Origin: Calvatia gigantea
Lineage: Eukaryota; Basidiomycota; Agaricomycetes; Agaricales; Lycoperdaceae
Direction of reading: 5' to 3'
Assembly (NCBI GenBank): GCA_025093985.1
Contig: JACAAK010000005.1
Span: forward strand, 62,001 to 126,000
Length of the DNA stretch: 64,000 nt
Of this stretch, positions 36,101 through 46,870 are shown piece by piece. The notes beneath the pieces are model-generated. The model was given only the letters and a program-made list of their open reading frames with translations, had not been told where the DNA came from and searched no databases. Both the position numbers and the translations under genes were made by a program. The stretch's first letter is position 1. Each line of letters opens with the position of its first letter.

Positions 36101-39100
36101 CGTGGTGACAGAGTGCCTTCCTTGTGGGCCGATTTCTAGGTAAGGGCTGATTTCTAGGTATTCCTTGATCGAGATAAAGAAGTGGTACAGTAAACAACAC
36201 GAGACATGAGTCTTCCACTCAGGGCCATCATGGTTCAGGGACAACCAAACTAGGAATATTCTGCGGCGTTTTCCCCACCTCCGGTTCTGAATCAAAAGCA
36301 GAAAGGACCGACCGATTCTCGTAATATTATGGAATAATCGAGAAGGAAAAGATCAAGTCCTTTTGACAGTTGGGTCTGGATTCTAGTGCACTCTCTCAAC
36401 TCTGCCGTCAACAGCTGCGCAAGGTGTCTGGCAGCCATGAGGTCAGTATTTTCGCACGACATATTCGTGTCTGAATCCGCATGTGAACTTCCATCAATCT
36501 TACCATCAATGCACCAATAGCTCTCACCTATAGCGCTCGTCTGTTTTCCTGAGACCGTCAAGCTTCTAAGGCGGACCATCGAATTCGAGAAGATCTTCAT
36601 AGGTGACCAATCAGTTGAGATAATGTCCTATATTTAGTGTGGTATGCCAATATGCGCAGTAGAAGCACGCATATTTGTAGCCCTTTCATACCCACCATGT
36701 GGGCCAGCGAGGCGCCCGCCCTACATAACTTTGCCTGTTGTCACTGGAGTGATTGAGCTGATAGGGCATCATTATGGATTCCATCGCCATCAGGCTGACG
36801 TTCTTTTTCCTGGTGGTCAACATTTGTGGCATCCATTAGCACAAGAGAGGAGTACTTTCTAGGATGCTCTAACTGGTTATAATTCTTCCAGTCTCCAACG
36901 CGTTATGCCTGACTGGTCAGGGGACCCTTTTTTCAGGAACTTTCTAATCCTTGCCCTCACACGGGCGCCGTTCTTCCATAGGTGCTGCAATTAGGGCATG
37001 GCCAATCCTGTCTGCATTCAACCGGGCGTCGGTCATAAGGGGCTCAGGTTTTCAAAAGGGTATTTTCCAAATATGAAGAAAGCAGCCATCGCTTACGTGT
37101 TGGAAGATCCCCATCAGTATTATGAAAGACGATGTTTCGGTCAATGCTAACCAAGCCAGTGGTCCTCCAGTGATTATTCGGTGTCCGCAGTTGCGCAGGT
37201 GCCTTTAGCTACTGGGCTGAAGTTGGCGTTCTTGCGTGTACTTTTGCCAGTTTGCTGGACAAGTGATCTCGATGTTCTAAACCCAGGTGAAGAGGGCCTG
37301 ACATCGGTAAAGGCCCTTGTACTCCGGGAGAATTGGAAGCAGACCTCGTTGTGCTGTCAGTAATGCCCGGCGCATAATGTAACTGTCACAATGGCGCCAA
37401 GAAGGACATGAGACCTTGCACCGCTTAATTATAGGCCAATGATATGGTATGCGTCTCCAGTGTGCTTACGAACACTTCGAGCAAACCTTGCTTGACACAA
37501 TTGTGATACGGGGTCCCTGGACGTAGGAGGCTTTCAGCTGGAGGTATCGCTGAAGGATTCCACGGAGCTGAAACGAGTCATGGGGCGCCGTGGCCCGTAT
37601 CCCCGTCGTTTCCCCTCCCTTTCCTATTTTCAAAATGTCGGGGGATAATTATTGTCGTAGTCAGGCGAACTTCCTTTCAGGCTGTTGCAGCCGGATCTGT
37701 GATCAATGACACACAGTTCCCATCACATACTAGTAGCGCTGGGCCGGAACAACTGAAAAAGTCTATGACATTCTCGGGGCGCATATCTATATCGCATTCA
37801 CCAAATCTGATCGGGATGTCATATCAGAATGGGCCATCATGATCCATCATCAGGCCTCCAACACACACGGAGGTATTCCTCATCACGCTAAACCCCATCA
37901 GTACATCAGGCATGATATCAGCTTCTTACCGTATCCGCTTGCTTCTATCTTTTTTGAAGTATAGTGCGGTGTAGCCGCGAAACGACACAAATCAGTGCAT
38001 CACTGCTTCATATCAGAATTCAATTCTCAGAACAGGAAAGAATGGACCACGGATCACCCATAGGCCGGTTCACTGAAAGCTAAACTACAGCTCGGATATA
38101 CGCGTATCCCTACCACCATTGTCATTTTGCCTTCAGTTATTCCTGTAGTGCATGTTTGGTGTCCTGACTGATGGTGTTCTCCATCAACGATGTGGAGTTG
38201 AAATCACAACGACCCTTGCTGTGCGCCTGTGGTGCCCTGTGTCCTGAGTCTGTCAGTGCCCCAGCTGAGAGTCAGCTCAGAGCTCAATAAGCCATTGCAA
38301 TCCGCGAACAGTGGCACTGCCTCATGAAGCATTGGTTACCTACGAATGCAACGAATTGAGGCCGGTGTGAGGGACATTTCCGTACCCGAGCGCCAGAAAT
38401 CGCCAACACAGTTGGAGAGTCTGGAGTATCAAGTCCGGTATATTCACACTCGGTCTTTAACCAACGAAACGATGTTGTGACAGACTCTACGTTGAGTGTT
38501 AATTGACAATTGGTATGGATCAAACCTGTGCTCGATTATTGAATATATGAATGAGGATAACGTGGTTCGGTGATTTGGTATCACTAATGCGTGTTCGCTG
38601 AGTTTCCTTGACTTTTTTTGACCGCATTTGGCAAAGGTAACTGATAACACCTACGTCAAGCGATACTGATGATGCCGATGATGCCCGAACTACACCACGT
38701 CTGTATCCAAAGATGGCTGATGATAACGCAGACACCCAACAGCTTTCATTTTGCAGTGAGCTCGCCGAGAAACACACGCCCCTCCGGATACAATACATAT
38801 CTCACCATCGCCGAGTGAACCCAACGAAATGAGGTGAATGACCTCATCAAGCTACGCTTTACCCCCGAGGTCTTCGCCTTCTTATGACACCCCTGCGTCT
38901 CTTGCTCCGGGACGGGGTTCAATACAAACAAAGGAATACGAAGAATGTCAGTTGATGCTGATGACTGATGATACATCATGCGAGCTGTGCACCCCATCAT
39001 CAAATCTTGGAAGGCAAAAATAAGCAATTATTCCCAAGTACAATTGACATGTTGCTGTTGAATCGACGCCTAAGCCAGAAGGAGATTCATTATAACCATA

Positions 39101-41490
39101 ATCTTCCCACATCATCAAACAGCATCATCCTACCTTGCTACAGGCTACAACCACACATACTCGCACCAAGTTTATATCCACAGTCGAGATCATCCGGAAG
39201 ATGACCGCCGAAGGATTGTATCAGAAATTGTTTCGAGCCGAGTCATAGCGCGAACCGCTATATACGTATATACGGCTTGCTAAGGGGCTTCCCTTCAGTT
39301 TCGGGGTTCATTCATCCTCAGAACATGGCCTTTCAGGCGGAGCTAGGATTCCGCTTCTCGGCACCCTACGGTGAAGCTCGATTACCTCTTGATCAGATAG
39401 GACTGATCCGAGGCTCCTGATGCAGCGGTCGAAACAGCGAGAGAGACGGGACCATCTAAGCGTTTATCCTAGCTTGGCCATGATAAACTCTTCCTTACGC
39501 CACCAATGGCAGCCTTCCGCTTAGCTCTTACGTCCATCGCCCACAACAGAGCACTCAAAACATCGGACGAGCTAACCTATTTCTCTCCCACCTTCTGTGC
39601 ACTATCTAAGCACAAGGCATGGGGAGTAGTAATTCAAGGTACATCCGACGAGCCTGGACATAAGGCCGGGGTTAACGTCATTATAGTTCAGAACTCAAGA
39701 CCCTGAGGTTAATATTCCCCTAATTCGTTCAACCGTTCCCTATTAGCCACTGACACCTCCGGGACCAGCCAGTAGTTTCGGCGCAGCTACTCGGGACTCT
39801 TCAACCACCGAGGGACAAATGGTGTCATGCGCTTATGTTCATTTTCTCCATTCGGCGGACCTTTTCGGATAAATACATTACTTGCGGTGTAAGAAGAGTA
39901 ATTGAGAGATTACAACGGACTACTCAAGGAAGGTATATGACTCTCGTACTACCCTTGGTAGTCGTGGTGCTATTAGTTTCGACTTCGCGAAGCTTCAACT
40001 GGTGCTGTACGTGTACAATAGCCTGCGCCGCACCAATAGCATTCGGAATCTGTAGGCCACTTGGTAATACATACAGCCATATTATCAGCGTCGCAAACCG
40101 CACCGAACTTCCAACCTTGGTCTAATAGGAAGGACACATGCAAGTCCATGGCGTCGTTTAGGGGCAGAACTCCCAGGGACTCCTCATGCGCAGTGAAGTG
40201 CCTAAAAAAGGCGTCATAAATTAAGGGAAAAGAAGCAGAAGGAAGAGAAGTTACACCATTCAGCACACACCGCAACTAGACGCATGCATGTTATTTTCTT
40301 CCAAAGTTTGGTTCAAGTTATGGCGCATCGGCGGATCATGATGCGACGAAGTCACCGCGTATTATTAGCGCACAATCTCCCCCGTTGTAGCACTTTTTTT
40401 CACACTCTCGCAGTATTCTGCGGGCCGAGCGTTTCACGTACACAAATGCTGGACCCTGGTTTCATCTGTTTACGGAGGGTATTTACATATGGCAAGGATA
40501 TAATACAAAGAAGAACAAAGAACGAGGGAACAAGAATGGGACAGCAGCTGCGTGACCGAACACCGACCTGTCGGATCCATGCGTGACGGAGTGAACGCGG
40601 CCATCTTCTCATTCTCATTCTCATCCATCCTGTGCTGGATGCATCCACAGTCTACTACATCTCCACACAGTCACGAGCCCAAAACACAACCCCCGTTAAT
40701 CAGATCTGAAAGTCCACGGGACCATTCTAAAAAAAAAAAAAAAACCTCAATCATGACAATCACCTCATCCCCCCAAAACCCAAAAAAACCCTCCTCACGC
40801 ACAAAAGCAGCCAAGTCCTTGCACCTTCCGAAGGGCTCATAAGCTCATGGATACGGACGCCCATGTCGGCTTGATGAACATCACCGTATCAATCACGGGT
40901 TTTCGCCTCATTCCGGGCCGAGCGGAGTTAATTGGTCAGCAGAAGGATATTCCCAAGATCAAAATTTTTTTGATCCCATCGATCAATCCCATCGATCAAA
41001 CTCCGTTCCCGACCCTGACTCTGGCACTGGGCGTTCGACAGCTGTTGAGTTACCCATCTCCTCCCTTCCCCGCAGACAGCTCCCTTGCTGACTGAGGGGT
41101 GGTGGTGCTGGTGTATTTTAGTCGGGCGGGCAGGGAGAGTAATGTAGCGTTTGTCTTTCTATTGTTAATTTATGAGCAAATCTCATTTATATCCCCAACT
41201 TAACCCCTACGCTACGCTACAAAGAGTATGTAAATATGAAAAAAAAAAAAAAACTAGGTAGAACGGGAACTGCAATGGAGTATAGACTTGGGTTGAACCT
41301 AAAACAAAAAATTGTATATGTGGTTTGAGTATATACAGCGCTGGGGATATAGATATAGAGTCATCAGGTCGACTGAATCACCAGCGAGAACGAGAAAAGA
41401 GCGAAGCCAAAAGTAAGAAGTAAAAAAGAAACAAAAAACAGGAAGACAAAAGGGAGAGCCGAGTAAAGGAAAAGAGAGAAACGAGAACAG
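33111..41490. other. 8.4-kb stretch with no supported gene
   Basis: I read both strands and find no frame with convincing domains, no linked exons and no terminal repeats. Frames of up to about 130 codons (for example on the minus strand at 35,074-35,463) lack recognisable features. A-runs of 14 occur near 40,731 and 41,241. It is the largest such stretch in the window and probably consists of decayed mobile DNA. Confidence 0.45.
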
Positions 41491-43296
41491 TTAAATAGAA
41501 GACAAGGGCGCATCAGAAAGAGAAAGGTCCGTCTGATACCAACAACGGATCAGGGGTAGGTCTGGTATAACAGAAGAAAAATTAAAAAGACCGCGACGCG
41601 GAACGATCAGCCCATCACCATCATCACCATCATCATCATCATCAACACCATCAGAAGAATTGAGTAGATAGTGATGAATTACTTGAGACACGCGAGTTGG
41701 AGTCGAATACACAAAAGACAACGGATTAGATTCAGGATGATCTCTCCATCCAACGCTCTTCAAACGATTTTTGGTCTAATGAGAAGGGGAGGGGGATAAA
41801 AAAAAAAAAAAAAGGAAGAGGGAGCAAAAAGGTGGAACACAAAGGCGGCAAGCACACGCTCATACCACATTTTCACCAGCAGGTTGTTCTCGGGCATTCG
41901 AGTCTTGGAGATTCTGGGCCCTGAGGTGAGGCGACGGCGACGTCTGCCTGCTCTGGCTGTTACTATGCGATTGACTATCACCAGTCGCCTTCCTTGATGG
42001 TGGAGGCGGCATGTGGGGAGAGCCTCCAGGAGCTGAGGAATCATTCCCGTTCCCAGCTTGCCCAGGGTTTCCGTTATTCGCTCCGCCTCCACCAAGTCCA
42101 CCGGGACCGGAGGATGACGGAGGGGGAGGCCACGTCTGAAGAGCAGGCAGACTGTGACCCCCGTGGCTGCCGTTATTCGGCGTGCCATTGGAGGGAGGAT
42201 ACTGGTTTACACCAGGGCCTGGCTGTTGCTGCTGCGAATTGGGTCCAGGACCCATATCACGTCGCGGATCCTGGAGTGGCGGTGGGTGACCGTAGTACGA
42301 ACCCGTCGGGGGAGAAATCGGGGGAAGCTGGTTCGAAGGCGGAGTACGACCACGCAAAGTTGAAGCGGCGAGAGGGCCGCGCTTGTGCGGGAACTGCTCC
42401 GGCCGGGGACGGGAGTGTGTGCGTTCAAAGAGACCACACTTGTTGCAGAGCTGGCAATAAGGGAGCAAAATTTGTGTTAGTAAGCAAAGCGAAGTCCCGA
42501 GAGAAAAAAAAAAAAAAAAAAAAGAGTAGGGAAGAAAGAGACAACGTACGACTTTTCCGGGGCTGAGATTGGACCTGCGCCAGGTAGAGGTGTCTGTAGT
42601 GCAACAGTTGAAGCACCTGCGACGGACGCGGTCGCTGAGTTTAGTGGCAGCATCGTCTGTATGGACGATGGTGACTGGCTGGGAGCCAGGAACAGGGTAA
42701 GGATGATATGGATGGTCACGATGTGGAGGAGGGTGCTGTTGCATGGTAGGGATAGCGAACTGAGGAGGGGGGTGGTATGGGTTATGGTGGGGGTCCTGCT
42801 CGTAGCGGTGATGGTCAAAGTGGGGGTAAGGCATGTAAGCTGGGTGCTGGATGTGCTGGTATGGAGGAGGGTAGAGATGGGGTGAGCGACGGACAGGTGG
42901 AGTGTTGATAGAGGAGCGGTCCTGGGAGTGGTCCGAGGGGGCAGGAGAGTGTGAATGGGAGTGTGGATGGCTGAGGGTTGTGATGGGGGGTGGGGATGGG
43001 AGACGCTGGTTAGTCTGTGGGTCGTAACGCGAGTGGATGCGGTTATTAGTGTTCATGGGATGGACGTTGACGGACATCTGTTTATCAGAGGACTGGGAGG
43101 TCAAGCCATCAGGGTCATGTGTTGCTGACCAGAAGGAATACAAAGGCGACATACTTCGCGTAGAGCTGGGTCAATGGCGTCCTCCTTGGTGTCTCGTGCA
43201 CTGGAAGAGTTTTCAGTCGAATCTTGTTGCCTGGGGACTGTTAGTTGGCTGGCTTTTGAAGGTATAAAAACAAACTGACCAGCCCAAAGTGGCCAT
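41491..43296 (-). CDS. GATA-type zinc-finger transcription factor
   Basis: Five exons: 43280-43296, 43155-43230, 42550-43092, 41866-42450, 41491-41775. All phases fit, giving 501 residues. Introns are 49, 62, 99 and 90 nt. The start MATLGW is in an ATGG context. The finger is C191-X2-C194-X19-C214-X2-C217 (CFNCCTTDTSTWRRSN...LCNKCGLFERTHSRPRP), one to two residues longer in the loop than classical X17/X18 GATA fingers. It is followed by a basic HKRGPLAASTLRGR segment. The flanks are Pro/His/Tyr-rich before it and Pro/Gly/Asn/Gln-rich after it. A likely nuclear DNA-binding regulator; targets unknown. Intron 3 lies inside the finger, is a multiple of three and has no stop, so retained transcripts would insert 33 hydrophobic residues. 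The last exon encodes an Asp run from a CATCAT microsatellite. Confidence 0.92.
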
Positions 43297-44413
43297 CGCA
43301 AATGTTCTTTGGCCTCAGTTCACAATCAAACCAGTAAACCAAACCTCATCACCCCCAAACACCCAACTTTAAAGCGCCGACTCTCGGCCTCACCCGGCAC
43401 CACCATCCCCATTATGCGGCGATTCAAGTGGATCACTCCAGATCCCGATCGCCTACCTTATCACGTTGACCCTGCAACAACAACCCCATCTCAGATACAC
43501 AACGGGCCCGAAATCGCGATCCGCCGACACTCCCCTCCCACAGCGGTCATTCAGTCCTATTCTTACCGCGACGCTCTTGCGTGCGCAGCATCCCCACCGT
43601 CACCACCGGACCACCGTCCCTCCCCCCCCCCCTCCCCTTCGCGGGACCTTTTCCCAACGTAATATTTCCCCCTTTTCATTTCCTCTTCCCAAGCCCATCA
43701 CTGACGTAGGATGCAACGCGTTCCAGCCACACCTTCCCCATCCATGTGCTCATCATCGCACGGAACATAAGGTTCAATAGCTCGATAAAACCTGCACCAT
43801 GTGGTAGGTAACTCCAAGAAGGCCACTAGGCGTCCGCCCCAGAAGACTTCTGCTCCAGTCACATACACACACCCCTCGCACTAGTCTCACTTGTTTTCCC
43901 CCAACACCATAAGCAGCCAACTACTGTAATGGCTACGTGGACCGATATGATGGGCGCGTTTTTTTTTTCCCCCATCACAACCCTCAAACATAGCAGCAAA
44001 CACATAACTCAACGTAAACCACACCAACAGCACCACTTTTCCTGCCGTACCTTTCCATTTCTCCTCGGACTAGTCTCTACAAACCGGGCACGATCAAGGA
44101 TACCACCTACTATTTTCCAACATCCAATTACGCAAGCACACCTACCACACCTAAATCCAGTGTTTGTCGCCGTCCAGTGTCCACGGTTGAACCTGGTTAT
44201 GAACCAACGAATCACGGTCTATTTTCGTTCCATACCATCAGATCATCTGATCTGATCTGATGAGCAATCGCATCGTGGCGCTCGGGCATTCGGCTTCTCC
44301 CGGCAGTGGACCGTGACACCCAACTTCCGGTTTGAGAATCATGGAGCTAATGGAAGTGTACAGCTTGCAACAGACTCGTCGAATCCCAACAAGACCAAGG
44401 TAGTGAAAGAACT
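43297..44413. other. Divergent intergenic region between GATA and RQT4-like genes
   Basis: 1.1 kb separating two genes that point away from each other, so both promoters should lie here. It has long C-rich runs near 43,620-43,650 and a palindromic ATCAGATCATCTGATCTGAT tract at about 44,238-44,261. A plus-strand frame at 43,309-43,662 lacks an ATG at its 5' end and looks like leader sequence. Confidence 0.45.
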
Positions 44414-45417
44414 ATGCACAAAACGTCCTGGACAAAGGGTGCTTCCTCGCTCCCCTCGGATAGACTCCGCCCGAAGAATAATAATCAGCAGAAACAAGGG
44501 CAACAGAAATCTAAAACCCAACAGCAACAGTCGGGTGTGGTGGGCGGACAGAAATCCAAGGCGGTCAGAGAACTAGAAAGTCTCATTGCCAATCTCCAAT
44601 CACACATCACACCCGTACGCGATCCTAAAGGCGGATGTTTCTGTCTCGGTAAATCCTCCCTCACTCTAATCACTTATCACATCACTCATCACTCATCTCA
44701 AAAAAAAAAAAAAACAGCGAGAGAACATGTACTATCACCGTACATACCACTCTGCACATCCTGCGGCCTTATCCTCTGCAAACTCAACAAACCACATCAC
44801 ACCTGCCCACACTGTGGTTCCGCAGAGGGGCTCTTAACCCCTTCACAACGCACTTCCCTCCTCACCCAACTCCGCGAAACGCTCGACTCAACTCTAGCCC
44901 GCGAAGAAGCAGACCGCTTACGTCAAATCGAAGAAGCCAAAAAAGCAGCAGGCGCATTCCCTTCCCTAGCCTCCACAATCACTACCAACCCATCACCGAT
45001 CGGAAGCACAAACCAAAAAATCGCAGCACCAACTCCATCCGTCCAACCCAAACCTCATCCGAACCACACAAAGTCCTCTCCCTCACCAACACAAAATCAA
45101 AAAGCGGTAGAAAAGTAGTAACGGTATCCTCATACACCTCCACACCAACTTCATCCCGCCCTGCCACTCCCAGTTCTATCAATTCCATCACCGAAACAAC
45201 CGACGAGCCAGAGAATCGTGTACCACCACCACCGTCTCAGACGGTGAATTATGTCGCGAATCGGCGTGTGAATCCTTCTCGGCCTTGGCAGAATTTCAGT
45301 GATGATAGTATTAGATATGTTCCCCCACCAGAGGCAGCAGTACCTCCCACGGATTCCGAGAAACCTAAATCGCGGAAGAAGGGGAAAGGAAAAGGGGGAG
45401 GGGACGGATCTGCTTAA
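44414..45417 (+). CDS. RQT4/TRIP4-like C2HC5 zinc-finger protein
   Basis: Exon 1 44414-44648, intron 44649-44717 (69 nt, GTAAAT...CAG after a poly-A run), exon 2 44718-45417. The finger C75-X-C77...C91-X2-C94...C99...H105/H106-X-C108-X2-C111 (GGCFCLAREHVLSPY, CTSCGLILC, CPHCGS) matches the zf-C2HC5 domain of human TRIP4 (ASC-1) and yeast Rqt4. In those proteins it serves the complex that splits collided ribosomes for quality control. After it come a charged helix (LAREEADRLRQIEEAKKAAGAFPSL) and a Ser/Pro tail with KVLSLTNTKSKSG and VVTVSSY, then a lysine/glycine-rich end (KKGKGKGGG). The tail is in the -1 frame relative to the finger. The switch lies between about 44,990 and 45,073, with an A6 run at 45,015. 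The unshifted frame would stop at 45118. No ASCH domain is seen. The divergent neighbour is the GATA gene. Confidence 0.85.
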
Positions 45418-46870
45418 GGAATACCAAACACAGGATTGAGGGTTCTGAGCAGTTTGTCACCGGACTTGGGCGGTCTCGACCGTCCAAGTGTATTTCACAG
45501 TTCATAATTCACACATGTAACTCATAATTCAGCTCCTTGAAACGTGGAGCTTACGGCGCGTGGTTGTCATGGAAGGTAGCACACTCAGTGATTCCGAAGT
45601 GTTGGAATGAGAGAAGTGGAGGATCTTTGTAAATGTAAGGAGGTGAAAAGCGGGAATTCTGCTACACATGTGTCACCGGACTTAACGGGTTCGGTGAACT
45701 TGTGTTGTGATAGTCGTGATGCATAGCTTGCACGGTTCAATACAAATATCACATTTTGATGCACGTCGGGAGATGCACGGTCGCCTTGTCTCGGAAACCA
45801 AGTGTGGGAGTAAAGAAGAAGGGGGCTGCGACGGATGGATTTGTGGTTCGTGATTTCATAAATTTCTCTTGAGATGTCGGGGGAGACGTATGTACGGCTG
45901 TCATGGGGAGTACCTGGACTTGTACAGGAAGATCTGCTGAAGGAGGGAATTTGAAAGAGAAGCTTCCGCCATTTTCCACGGGCTCGACGGACGCAAGAAC
46001 CCGCGAAACCTTCTTCCGCCTCTCAAGGCGCGTATGTGGACACTGAGATTCGAGGCGAAGCATATTCGGGGCGCTTTTTCTCACTCACTAACAATATTTG
46101 TGCCGATTCCGCGCTTGAGACTGACATACAAATTTAATCTATTCTGGAAAAAGAACGACAAAGTGTCATACAACGGTGCTGCGCCGTCTGCTACTACTAC
46201 CCGTCAACGACGGATGCAACTTACAATCCACCGTTGTAAAATTCGCATTACAGCGCCATTGTCTCCCTTAGACTTTCTCATATTCATCTTCATTATCCGC
46301 GACAATGGCGGATTGTGAACCAAGATACGAGCTCGAGTCCCGAGGCCACTTGATGTTTACTGGCATCGGGTCATATCATCATATGATGCCAACCCGAGTA
46401 TTTGTTCTCCCATCTGTTCATCACAAAACACTCCAACTCACCGCCAGCAACGCCGCCAAAATCAAACTTACCATTCACACACATAGGGGACTGCATCCCG
46501 AAATAATGGATTACAACAAATTCCTATATTATCGGACGCGAAAAAATTAGAGCCGTACTACTACTAAAGTACAACAAGCTCCCAGGTTCCCTAAGGGGTC
46601 AAGTGTAGTTGAGATACCGAGGCACTAAGAAGACAATAATGATAATTTAAGACGACATGCCACGACTAAGAAAGAAATGGAAATAGCGCCTATGTACGTA
46701 CTCAACCATGCGAGTAATAAAGGAAATAGACAAGACACAGATGCACACAGGTTTCAAGTGAGTCAAAATATCTTCCGCAGTCAAACCGAGAAAAACAAAC
46801 CACGAAACAAACCAAAAAAGTAAACCTACTATCATACATCACACAGATCTCAATACCATCACCTTGTACA
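45418..46870. other. Convergent intergenic region, no gene supported
   Basis: 1.45 kb between the 3' ends of the RQT4-like gene and the coiled-coil gene. A minus-strand frame at about 45,749-46,084 reads partly like a protein (KKVSRVLASVEPVENGGSFS) but has no start context or partner exon I can support. Long 3' UTRs or a decayed gene are possible. Confidence 0.4.

Noticed and set aside
43309..43662. Plus-strand 117-codon frame, Pro/Ser-rich
   Set aside because: No ATG at its 5' end, no domain, and it lies where the divergent promoters must be.
45749..46084. 111-codon minus-strand frame
   Set aside because: Only a short part looks protein-like and no exon structure could be built around it.
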